A program made the translations under genes and the position numbers. This document shows positions 33,697-44,839 of a stretch of 64,000 nucleotides of DNA, piece after piece (the stretch's first letter is position 1; every line of letters starts with the position of its first letter). Source of the stretch: Plumapathes pennacea (lineage: Eukaryota > Cnidaria > Anthozoa > Antipatharia > Myriopathidae); assembly GCA_964036295.1 (NCBI GenBank), contig OZ038465.1, forward strand, positions 4,037,167 to 4,101,166. The letters run 5' to 3'. The notes beneath the pieces are model-generated. The model did not search any database. It saw only the letters and a list, made by a program, of their open reading frames with translations, and was not told the origin of the DNA.

Positions 33697-34033
33697 TAAG
33701 GCCCCGTCCATACGTATCCGGTGAATACGTTTTGATGAATCCGCAACTTTTTGAAAACGCTCCCCAGAGTGGATTTTTGTGAATACGCTGTGAATACGGC
33801 GTCGTGAACGGTCGAATCCGTATATTTCTGAATACGCTGATCAAGAAGTTGCGTATTCACCGGATACGTGTGGACGGGAGGCCAATCCGCAACGAAAAAG
33901 TTGCGGATTCAAAAATATTCGGATACGTGTGGACAGGTTAAAAAGATTCGAATACGCTACGTGTGGACGCGAATTTTTTTGAATCCGCATCGGGAAAGTT
34001 GCGGATTAAAAAATATCCGGATATGGGGCCTAA
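33697..34033. mobile_element. PIF/Harbinger-like MITE with TAA duplication
   Basis: The 331-bp body (33700-34030) starts GGCCCCGTCCATACGTATCC and ends ATCCGGATATGGGGCC. TAA stands on both sides (33697-33699 and 34031-34033). The interior is a string of GTGAATACG, AATCCGCAAC and GTTGCGGATT words in both orientations. A 3-bp TAA target is typical of PIF/Harbinger elements. It has no coding capacity. Confidence 0.7.
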
Positions 34034-34229
34034 ACCTATGGCACCTGACCGCCGCGTGAGTTGGAGCACGTTTGGAGCTCAGTCAACTTCTATCCGTTCT
34101 AAAACGTATACATCTATACCAAGCTCCAAGCTTGAAATGCAAAATGGTGGATATTGTAAAGTTGGTGCTCACTTTTATGAGCCAAACCTACCCAGAATAC
34201 AGTGCGATCCAACCAAAAGTTGGAATTCT

Positions 34230-34418
34230 TGATGCGTGTATTGTAGTTATATATTGTAGCATATATTGGAAACTATTGATTAATTGGTGATAGAATATGA
34301 TTAGATACATTTTAAAACACTAACATATACACATGCCTACACACACGACCCCACCAGCTGTGCTGATTGTATATCGTGTATAAATAAAGCATTCATTTCA
34401 TTTCATTTCATTTCATAG
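34230..34418 (+). mobile_element. Possible LINE 3' end with (CATTT)n tail
   Basis: AT-rich DNA ends in AATAAAGCATTCATTTCATTT and further CATTT units at about 34385-34417. A poly(A)-signal-like AATAAA followed by a short tandem tail is typical of some LINE 3' ends. No coding part is present, so the call is tentative. Confidence 0.4.
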
Positions 34419-34608
34419 ATATGCTTATGTGCAGCGCGTCGTTTGATAAGCATTCGGCACGAAGGACACATAGGGAGTACAGGAAACAATATTAGTTCTC
34501 TCAGATGGCTGCCAACGCATCTAAAGTTTACAGGAAATCGGTACTCATTCAATCTGTCAAAAGCCAAAGGCTTGCGCGCCGGGGAAGGGGGTAGGGTACT
34601 CCCATATA

Positions 34609-34811
34609 TGAGCCATATAAGTATGTGCCGCCCCAAAGGGTGTCACTTTCAGCATTTTAGTCTGAAATAGGGTATCGATTTTAGCATTTTAGTCTGAAAT
34701 AGGGTCGGAGATTTGATATTTGGTCTGAAATAGGGTCGAAAATTGCAAATTTTGGTCTGAAATCAGTTCTGGGCGGCACACCCCCCCCCCCCCCCCCCCC
34801 CCGCCCCCCCG
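34609..34811. repeat. TCTGAAATAGGGT tandem repeat and C homopolymer
   Basis: Four diverged units of about 32 bp, each containing GTCTGAAAT-AGGGT-like words, lie at about 34660-34760. They are bounded by GTGCCGCCCC on the left and GGGCGGCAC on the right, then a C homopolymer (about 34782-34810). Confidence 0.65.
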
Positions 34812-34831
34812 GGCTTGCGCGTGATGATCGA

Positions 34832-37800
34832 GCGGACTTTAATAACTTTTAACTGCCATCTTAGTTCTTTTAATTTGGATAGGCCGGCTATTAGACTAGT
34901 ATATGACCTTGACTGGTGTACCCTTTGGCACTTAATTTAAGTCTCTTTTCATGTCTAATTGATATATTAAAGCCCACAGATAAGGAATAAGACAAACGGT
35001 AGAGGATCGAAACTGAGTTCTGCTGGAGTCTGGAAGACTTCTAAATGACGGTGGAGACAACCTACACGATACTAGAAACACTTAAAATTAAGTTATACTC
35101 ATGATTGTTGCAACTGTAAACGAGTCCATAGTGCTGTTCCTGTCAGAGCATCCATCACCACCGGATCAAGATACTTTCTTAGTATAAAAAATGTAAAGAG
35201 TATGAAAGTGACTTCAGTTTTAAAAGCTAGCACGATGGTTCACTTGCAGTAGATTGCTATAACCCAGTCCAGCCGGCGACTGCGTGAGCAGCTTTACCTT
35301 GTAAGCTAGCTACAATCAGTATTTGTGACACAAATACATGTTCGGTAGCTTATTTTTTTAAGGACCCCCATTGTTAAACTTCAAATGAACCGTACAGAAT
35401 TAAAATAATATCAAATAAATTTCCTGTTGCTATTAGACTGGAACTATTATAGGCTGTCGTGGCTCCAATTCGCCTTCGAAAGTTAATACATTTACAAGAC
35501 CGAGTTGAGCTATTAAGAAGATGAACATCTGAAGGGAGCTTCAAGTTTATTTACTGTACAAGTTCAAGTTCAAGTTCTTTATTCACACTTATTTGTATTT
35601 ACAGCAAGATATTTGAAAATAGTAGCTATAGATAAAATTAAGGAAGATGAAGAAGGAACAAATTACATTCATAAGAGAAAAAGTGTGTAGTGGGCAAAGG
35701 AGCAGACGCTTTCGAGTTGTCCACTACCACAGTGAAATTACTGAGGGAGGAATAGTTCATTGGAAGGAGGAAGGAGATATGGAGCTATAACTAGTAGATG
35801 AACGGTATAAAATCTGATGTCTATATATTAGTTGAAAATGTTATTCACAGGTGTAGAAAATAAATATACAGTTGTTACAATTAAGTAAGTTACAATTAAA
35901 TCGTGATCCGCCCGGAATGTACCAAACTGGTGTGTACAAAAATCACAAGCTAAATGAAAATGTTTACTGAATGATTTAGGTTTTGAAACTATGCCATGAG
36001 GACGATGATATTTCTTCAGGCAAAGATCGACTGGTTCGTGACGAGCTTAGTGACCACAAACACATGACGTGTCTGTTGGACAGGATAAACACACCCAGGC
36101 GACTGCTGAAACAACTCTGAACAATCCATTGCCTAATATAATAACGGATTAAGAAATGTCCTGGCCAAACACACTATAGCGGCAACACTTGGTGCTTACA
36201 CACTGACGCCTTCACTTTAGACAAACGTGGATTAAACAGACAAGGAAGAAGAGGTTATACAACTGAAGAGAGCTGGAAAGTTATACTCTCTTGGTTGCTG
36301 CAACAAACTAAGAACTTCAATCAACAATATTCATATATAAAACATATTTCATTTTCAAATTGTCAGGTGTTAAAACTATCTGTCCAGCTAATTGAATAAT
36401 ACCGACAGACCGCATTTTAAACTAATCTTTTGATTTACTGCTGCTACACATGTTTAGCACACACAACAACACGCGGAAGTTGTTCACTTGGTCAGATACA
36501 TCATTACACAAGCTTCAAAGACTCGAGGAGCAAGAAGCATGTAAGTAAACTGAAGATTTCTAGTGCTAACAACATGAGAGTAAAAAAGAATTGTGTTGAT
36601 TGACTAATTACTTGGGCTTGAAATTGAGTATCGTAAAGTGGGTTAGATTACAGGCCAATCGACAAACTGATTTTAGTCAATCTCTCCTAGTCAATCGTTC
36701 AGAGTATTCTAAAAATCGTGTTGATGTGGGTTCATAACTTACTGAGAAACGAACCAGCAAACTCAGCAAAACCAGCAAACTCAGAAACAGAATAGTTACG
36801 GAAGGAATGCTGGTAACTTTGGTCTTTGGCTGTTTTTCTCGTAAACAGAGAACTAAAGGCTATCAATGTTTAGCTGCAGACAATTACATTTTGTAGCATT
36901 GTTGGAAAAGAAAGCGATCTCAGAAGTTGTGCCTGAGTAATTGCTTCGTGATAATTTTGTTTTTGCAAAAATTTGCCAAAATTAGACAGCCTATGGCGTG
37001 CAGCGATCATCTAGATTTCAACCACGCAATACTTTTTACTGTGACGCAAAGAATAAGCTGAAAGGATTGCGGGGACCACAGAAACCCTGAAACAGCGCGA
37101 ATAGCAGAAAGTTGCTTCACAGTTCTGAACTTTTAAGTGGTGTTATGATATTGTCTGCAACTTCCCATTAAAAATACCGACAAAGCAGAAACGTTGCGCT
37201 ATCAAGAAATTCTTGTAAATTAAGAATATATATCAAGCTCTCGTGTTGATGGTGAAGCCCTTAGAATTGAGCTCCGTCACTGTCATTACATGAAACTACT
37301 GCCAGTGACGAGAAATGAACAAAAGCCTTTTTATAAGGTGATAGACCTCATTGTGCAGTGTTAGTGTTCATATCATAGTCATTATAGAGGCACTAAAAAG
37401 CAACTCGAGTACATAAGACCGAGAAAATTAGGATTGGGGGCAAGGTTATCCTGTCAAACACCAAAGTTAGGCGATAGCTTCCCGGATTAACTTAAACTTA
37501 TTAAAGTCCTTCTTTAGATTACTTTAAACTAAGCAGGAAGTGAAAGCGAAGGCTTCCTTTGTATTTGATCATCGTCCATTAATGTCCTATATTTCAGTAA
37601 AATCAACAAAATGAAAGAAACGCCTAAGCGGAAGTTTAAAGTATAGACCTTAACTCAAATGAATCTAATTTTTAAAACAAGCATAGGACAAGTCAAAAAT
37701 GGCATATATACAATGTCGATAGTATACTCTACACTTCATGGGCAAAGGTTGCGTGCTATAGTTCTTTTACTATTTAGCTGTAGGGCGAACCATTATGTAT

Positions 37801-37913
37801 GGTTTTTCACCAAAGGAGAGGAACTGGGCAATACGCTCTCACTTCTTATCTTATTATAATTAGTTACTATCAATCATTCAGAATGTTGCGTTCTTGTCAA
37901 GATAGCCCTATCT
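34832..37913. other. Long gene-free stretch
   Basis: About 35555-35900 looks like the 3' end of a minus-strand LINE: read on that strand it ends GTGAATAAAGAACTTGAACT, with further ACTTGA units. About 36358-36480 is the second copy of the repeat at 33383-33500. The rest shows no gene or structure that I recognise. Confidence 0.45.
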
Positions 37914-38035
37914 ATGTCACTGAATAGTCGCGAACACTACATTTTCAAATTTCAAATTTCTACGGTACCCCCCTCGATGGCCTTGCGTTCTGGAGGTGAA
38001 CATTCAAATAAGTTTAATAATAATAATAATAATAA

Positions 38036-39128
38036 TAATTGGGCTCAACAATGGCTCGTCACAATGAATGCATCTAAAACCAGATCTATAACCTTTACCG
38101 TCAAAAAGGAAAAACATTTCCACCCACCGTTGAGTATGAATGGCAGAACCATTGATGAACCTGATTATCATACACATCTGGTACTCATATTAACAAGCAA
38201 CCTCTCTCGAAAAAAACATATTTTTGACATTCACCAGAGGGTTTCTAAGCGAGTAAATATTTTAAAATCTATCAGGTACAAGGTCGATAGATCTACCTTA
38301 ATCACGTTGTGCAAAAGTATAGTTAGGCCTGTTATGGAATATGCTGACGTTATTTGGGACGACTGTACCAAAAACGAAGCCGATTTGCTCGAAAACGTAC
38401 AGTACGAGGCTGCTAGGGCAGTGTCAGGTGCTATGAAGGGCACAGGGAGGGACCGTGTTCTGGAAGAACTAGCTTGGGAAAAATTAGAAACAAGACGCTC
38501 CATTCATAAAGTTGTGATTTTTTACAAAATTGTAAATGATCTTTCTCCCAATTAACTGAAGTCAATAGTACCCAGCGGCCGTGTAGCTCCCGTTCTTAGA
38601 TCCGGTGGGAACATTAAACCGATCGCAGTACGCACTGAAAGATTTAAGCGGTCCCTTTTGCCTTCCACGATAACCCTGTGGAACAGTCTCAACTCGGATA
38701 TTCAAAACGCATCTTCACTATTGTCATTTAAAAAGCTTGTGCAAGATGTTTTTGGTTGTACCTCGTATAACAGAACCCTGAATTTCTCTGTTAACAGATA
38801 TGCCTCTGTTCTTCACACGCGGCTCCGCCTAAATCACTCTGCTCTAAATGCCCACTTATTTAAAATTAATTGCAAACCATCTCCGTTATGTGATTATTGT
38901 CATAGAAAAGAAACTGTGCGCCATTATCTATTTTACTGTTCCCAATATGCTGCTGCTAGAGCCAAACTTCTCACCTCTGTTACGCAGGTAGTTCCCAATT
39001 TCATAAGACGCTCAGACTCAAACAAACAAAATATCTTACTAAGTGGCCTGGGCCTCAGCACGTCCCAAAGTCGAGCCATCTTTGCTGCTGTGCAGCAGTA
39101 TATTCTAGAGAGCAGTCGTTTTCCATAA
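38036..39128 (+). pseudogene. 5'-truncated LINE reverse transcriptase, one internal stop
   Basis: The frame resembles the part of a LINE ORF2 protein just after the RT catalytic motif, beginning WAQQWLVTMNASKT. It runs through SIVRPVMEYADVIWD and TLWNSLNSDIQ to a C-terminal zinc-knuckle-like C-x2-C-x4-E-x3-H-x4-C segment (CDYCHRKETVRHYLFYC). The frame is continuous except for one TAA at 38553-38555. The RT core with the FADD box is missing because the copy is truncated. Its 5' junction is an (AAT)n tract (38017-38039). It is a different family from the LINE at 44.5-49.3 kb. Confidence 0.8.
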
Positions 39129-39904
39129 GTTCTTTGCAGTCTGACCGTTTTATTTACATTTTCTTTGTTTTCGTGTGTCTTCTATATTTTCTATCATCAT
39201 TCTATGCTCACAAGCCCGAACTAGTGAGATGTAATGCAGTGCAAGTTCAAAGTGCAGTGCAATCCAATGTCCAGTTGAGTCCTTGTCAACATATTCAAAG
39301 TTGGACCAGGAGATCCGATGATCAAGACGTCAATACATACTAAAGTCTGACCGCAAACATAAACATTCATTATATTATCCTGGCTGTTTGTCAGCGTGAA
39401 GTCGATAATTCATTCGATATCCTTTCATACCGACTTTTAATACGGATACGAACACTGGTACCTGGCTTGGAAACTAAGGGCAAGGTTCCTAAGCCAGGCA
39501 ACACTCGATACTAAGGATGTTGGCTGGGGACGGATTAAGCTCCGACAGTTCCCAAAAAATACGACCAAATATAGGAATAATCGCATAACATAAAACCCTT
39601 GTAAACATGGTGCTGAGACAAAAAAGCATCCCGCTAACCAAAACCTGATGTTAATAAGAATTGATATAATCTTAATAGTTATCGGACTAATTATCAGTGA
39701 CTGTTAACGTCAACATAACCTTGAACTCGATGTAAGGGAAAATATGGGAAAAATGTATACAATTACATACACAGGAAGACTAGCCTCCTATAGCGAAGAA
39801 TTTAAGGGAAAACTGATCGTGTTCTCTTGTTTCTACAGAGCACAACACTGCTCTGTACAAACGACCTATTATACTTTTTCAGGGACACGTTCCAATACAG
39901 GGAA
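39129..39904. other. LINE 3' UTR and 5' flank of receptor G
   Basis: The first part is probably the 3' UTR of the truncated LINE; its end is not defined. Just before receptor G are pyrimidine-rich acceptor-like sites: TTGTTTCTACAG ending at about 39838, TACTTTTTCAG near 39882 and CCAATACAG near 39900. Confidence 0.45.
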
Positions 39905-41293
39905 ATGACCTTCAGTTCCAATTCTCCGGCTACTGAAGCTGCTGTGGAGGACATGCTTCCGTTCAAAATCACAAAGATAGCCTTGTACACGATTATGTTG
40001 TTCCTCGGCACCGTCGGTAATGGCATGGTCATACGGATCATCTCAAGGACGAACAGGGGCCCGAAAATCCCTTCCTATCTGCTCATCCTTAACCTTGCTA
40101 TCTGTGACCTGGCCACTCCAATGATGAGCATCCCCTTTGATTTAGCTTGGGAGGAAAACAGTTACACATGGCCTTTTGGGAGAGTGCTCTGCAAGGTCTT
40201 GTGGCCCATTGCCACATTTTACACAACGTCTGCATCACTCACGTTGGCCGCCATTTCATTTGATCGATATCGTTTCATCATGCATCCCTATACCCCACGG
40301 CTAACAAATAGGCAAGTGAAGAGCATGATCATTTGTTTGCATGCATTTTCCTTCTCGCTGGTTACACCTTATGCTTTTTTCCTTGACCTAGAAGCTACGT
40401 CATGCAAGGAAACGTGGCCGACTTTCGAGTATCGCAAACTTTATACACTCCTACTGTTTCTCGTTCAGTATGGTTTCCCGCTGCCGTTCATGTTTGTTAT
40501 GTATTCCCTAGCACTGGAAAAAGTGCTTTCGAGTACAAGAAAGATAAGAAACAGTCTGAAAGAGAAGGGGCTGGTACCGGACGGGAAGCAAGCATATAAG
40601 ACCTATGTCACAGCACGAAGAGCACAAAACATGCGTGCTACGAAAATGTTCATCAGCGTGGTACTGGTTTTCGCAGTTTGTATGATACCTAATCAAATAT
40701 TTTGGTTATGGACAGATTTCGGTTCTGGTTATGGTAGTGAAACCTCGCAAATGGCCGGGATCATTTGTAGAATGTTCACATATGCGAACAGTGTCTTTAA
40801 CCCTGTCATTTATGCTATCTTCAGTCGCGAGTTCCAGGCTGGATTTCAATACCAGATTTCTAGTGTTGCTAGACTGTTTGCTCATCTCAAGCCCTCTAAG
40901 CTTTGCGTTGGTTCATCGGGGCTTAAGATGAGTCCAACGTATACCCAAGAAAAGAGCGAGCAACCGCGTACTGAAAGTCCCAAGTTATGCTGTGTACCTA
41001 CCTCGCCAAAACGTAAGGTACGTGGAATTCTTGAAAACGAAAAACACGTCAAGAGAGGTCAGACCCAAGATGTTTGTAACGCAGCTTTCATTGAAGACAA
41101 GGTTGTTGCCTGGAAAAGACAGAAGAGGACAAAGATGACGGCAGAATCCAAAGAACAGATATATCAAACAGACTCGTTTCCTACAGTGAAGGACCCAATA
41201 TCAAGCATCGGTGCTACTGGATTGTTAATGATTGCTCCTATAGATGAAAGTATATTAGCCAGAATTAGGACGCTCCATGAAACTGACTGCTAG
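39905..41293 (+). CDS. Class A GPCR 'G', peptide-receptor-like, ends ETDC
   Basis: Single coding exon of 462 residues from ATG 39905. The frame is open to 39827 with an earlier ATG, but the intervening 26 residues look like non-coding sequence with acceptor-like sites, so the later start is preferred. Landmarks are N39 (TM1), D68 in LNLAICDLATP, Cys96, DRYR (120-123), Cys168 with KETWP in the second extracellular loop, Pro192 in TM5, TM6 FAVCMIPNQIFWLW with Met at the toggle position, and a canonical NPVIY in TM7. The N-terminus lacks a good glycosylation sequon (NSP only). The tail of about 130 residues is rich in Lys and Thr and ends ETDC. It has no close partner in the window. The ligand is unknown. 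Confidence 0.92.
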   Translation: MTFSSNSPATEAAVEDMLPFKITKIALYTIMLFLGTVGNGMVIRIISRTNRGPKIPSYLLILNLAICDLATPMMSIPFDLAWEENSYTWPFGRVLCKVLWPIATFYTTSASLTLAAISFDRYRFIMHPYTPRLTNRQVKSMIICLHAFSFSLVTPYAFFLDLEATSCKETWPTFEYRKLYTLLLFLVQYGFPLPFMFVMYSLALEKVLSSTRKIRNSLKEKGLVPDGKQAYKTYVTARRAQNMRATKMFISVVLVFAVCMIPNQIFWLWTDFGSGYGSETSQMAGIICRMFTYANSVFNPVIYAIFSREFQAGFQYQISSVARLFAHLKPSKLCVGSSGLKMSPTYTQEKSEQPRTESPKLCCVPTSPKRKVRGILENEKHVKRGQTQDVCNAAFIEDKVVAWKRQKRTKMTAESKEQIYQTDSFPTVKDPISSIGATGLLMIAPIDESILARIRTLHETDC

Positions 41294-41900
41294 AGTGCCA
41301 TGCACCAAGCCTTCACCTCTCCGCGTCGACTAATTTCGAGCACAGTTTGCATAATTAATCTACTAGTTTTAGTAGATAAACATTAAGAATTATCAGACAA
41401 GGGATCTCATGTACTTGGAGTAAGTTATATTTCTACTAGATCACTTGTTACAAGAATATATTTGTAATGGCACTTTTAATGGGCTACAATTGTAAAGACC
41501 GCAGGCAACTTTAGGCACTGTAGTGAATTGAACTGTATTTTAGCATATTTATAAAATACCACCTGCATGGGTTCAAATCTTAAGAAAGCAAAATTTATTC
41601 GATAAAGTGAGTACATGCATTGCTTTTTTGAGTTGTCACAGCTTGAGGTACGGTTCCAGGTCAACGGTGAAAGGTGTGTGTTGACTAAAGTGACATTTTC
41701 AAGGATCCGATTATACAATTTTTTGCCAGATTGGACAAACTGTTAAAAATGGCTCTATTCTGAGTTGCGTGTGTCCAGTTCCATAAATATTTTTTTCTTA
41801 GTGTGAAGTCTATAAAAAATGCTGTTTCGATAAGGGGTGAAAGCCACACCTATAAATATATGCTATCACAGCTGTTTGGGCAAAAAATCACAACTTGCCG

Positions 41901-41937
<37 letters not shown>

Positions 41938-44245
41938 TTACGATAGAATGTTGCATAGTTTTATCTTCAGTATGGCTGCTATTTCGTCACCTCTTAACCA
42001 CAGTAAGATCCGATGAAATAACAGAATAATAGCATTTAGTCAATCACCCAGGGTCCGTTCACACACAGATCTATTTGAGAATGATCCAGGCAAAACGTAA
42101 GCCAAGGAAAATAAAGCCAATATTTTGACGTGACTTTATTATTGGACAAAACAACGAAGTACAGGTACGCAACCAATCACAAGGGCTGTAAGAAACACTT
42201 TTAACAATGTAATTCGCGTTTGGTTTTACTTTGACAACGTGTGAGGAAACCCCATCGCCAATTGCTTTCTTGTGTAAATATCGCGCAATCAGGTTTTGCT
42301 TTTGCTCTTTGGAGCAATCCGAAAACGTAGCAAACGTAAAACCAAGGCATCCGAAAATGGCTATGTTTTTCTGTACTGATGCAGGCCCCAAATCTCATGA
42401 AAACATTTGTAAAACTGACTTGTGATTGTTTGCCAGCCTGACTGACTGACTGACTGATTGCATTGTTCAGTTGAATAACTGATTCAGTGTAGAACTGATG
42501 GAGACATTCTTCAAACTTTAAGTGTTATTCATGATGCTGATTAAGGTATCAGCCCGGGTACGAGATCCTCGATACACTTTTCAATCAATTCTGTAATTAA
42601 TTAGATTTGTTTTAATGTTTCTTTAGTAAGTGTTTTCGATCTCGGTGACTTTCTCAGCTCCGTGGTATCACTGTTTGGATAGATGTACCCGTTGTACATC
42701 AAAGGCATTTTTAATGAGGTCCGAAATAAATTGCAAGGTTTGTCGCAATGCAGTTTTGATATCATCTGTGCATGACATTTTTATATTTTACCACAATTTT
42801 CAGTGTATTCCCTTTTAAATTAACGGCTAATCTTTAGCATGTGAGTTTTGGAAAAGCATCGAGTCTGTGTGGTCCGCCCGCGGCAACCGACAAGCACTGC
42901 TGCAAAAATTTCGTCTAGAGCACGGAGTCAGCCCTTGTCAGCCAGCAATTTTTCCCATACAAATCTTCTCAATTTTCTAAATTTTAAAATGTCGCGAAAT
43001 TTCATGTTGAGGATCTAAACTTTTGTACGCATATTTTAAAACATCAAAATTTTAATCGTTTTGTCCCTGATGTTTGATGAGGTATGCAAGTTTATCATTC
43101 TCCAACTAACTCCCAAAATAATGGTGACAAGCAGACAAAACAAAAACGATGAGATGTTGTCTCATCGCACGGGGAGGCCAGAAATTGGTGAGGGGAGTGA
43201 GTAGGTGGTTGGAAAGGATGATGAAATTTTGAAAAGGAAGAAGACATATTGACCAGGCCATGAAGGGGAAGGCCAAGGTAAAAAAGAATTTCTTAGTTTT
43301 TCAGTTTTAGGGATCTCCTGTTAAACATACCATTTACCATTATTTTAGGAAGTTTGATTGTGGCTGTTTGATTTCATACCAAGCCCCTGTGCCTTGCTGA
43401 GGAATGATGAATGAATGAATGGATAACTGTCACTGAGTAAAAGCAATGATTAAAGTTCCACCTAAAAAAAAAAGATTATGACATATCTATAGCATTAGCC
43501 GCAAACAGGTATAATTTGGAACCAATTTTATGGCAAAAATCCAAGTTTTAACTTGCCAATATGCCCACAACCCCATGCCTGACATATTTTCTGGTCCTTT
43601 TTGGCCTACTGACCGAGTGGGACCCAGACCCTGGAACCGAATCTCCTGCATTAAATTTCTGAGGTCGACATCATCCAAGCATGTTTAAAAACACACACAC
43701 ACACACAGCTCAAACATACCTCAAACATACCACAAACATAAGGTATGTTTTTGGAAGTCAAGCAGTTTTTAGATGATGTAAGAAACACTTTCAACCAATC
43801 AGAAGCCAAAGTGAGGGACTGTGATTAAGAAGTTAGAGCATCAAGTCTCGCTGTGAAGAAGCCTTTTATTGAGTCAACAGTAATTTGCATTTGATCTTAC
43901 TTTGAAACCAAGCAGAAGTGTGAGAAAGCACCATTTACCACTTGCACAAAACCAAACTAATCACATAGTATGTCTCGATTATTTTTCACAGTCAACTAAA
44001 AACAGCCCAGATGGGTCCAAGCTATGCAGAACAAAACAACAACCAACAGCAACAGCAACAGCAACAGCAACAACAACAACAACAACAAAAGGCATATCCC
44101 TTTTACACAGTATCTTCAAGGTATGGTAAAGATGAACAATGTGATAAGAAGTATTAGCCTGAAACAAAATTAAGGCAAGTTTTTGGTATGCACATGCATG
44201 CATGCATGCAAAAAAATAAATAATTGAAACAAAACAAAATAAAAC

Positions 44246-44344
<99 letters not shown>

Positions 44345-44519
44345 TCATGAACAGGTGTGCCAGTAATATGCAGGAGGGTACACAGAAGGTATGGTAGCAC
44401 ACATGTCAAAAATACTTTGGACATACAAAACACAAATTATTCATTTTCATTCATGCTACAAAATTTTGTGTGGGAACACGTCCTTGCCTGCGAGTTATCA
44501 TATTTTAAAGAGAGCTTAC
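41294..44519. other. Gene-free stretch with several microsatellites
   Basis: Contains an A homopolymer (about 41907-41932), (CTGA)n (about 42436-42462), (AC)n (about 43690-43708), a CAA/CAG tract (about 44036-44088) and a TA dinucleotide array of about 88 bp (44253-44340). No gene was recognised. Confidence 0.6.
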
Positions 44520-44839
44520 TTTAGATCAGCAGCGCGGTCGCCATTCGTTTTTCTTCTCGTTTATCTCTCCTGTGGTTTCCTCTGAATCTCCAAATGTCAT
44601 TTGCGCGCCGTTTCTCCAGCACAAGGAGTTCCATGTCGACCGATTGTCGACTACCTTTCTCAAGCGCTTTTTTCTCCTGCTCGCTTGCTTCAAATGTTAC
44701 AGAAAACAAGCAACTGTTTTGGTACCCAAAACCTGGTTCCCTCTCGTGTACATTTCTTTTGTATTACATCGTCGCTCCGACTGTAGTTTGGCCGTGAAAG
44801 AAAATAAAAAAAAAAACTGTGAACTGTCAGGTGTCAGGC

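Noticed and set aside
39827..39904. 26-residue N-terminal extension of receptor G
   Set aside because: It overlaps acceptor-like polypyrimidine-AG sites and has no counterpart in the other receptors.
44253..44340. Frames encoding alternating Tyr-Ile
   Set aside because: They are translations of the TA dinucleotide array.
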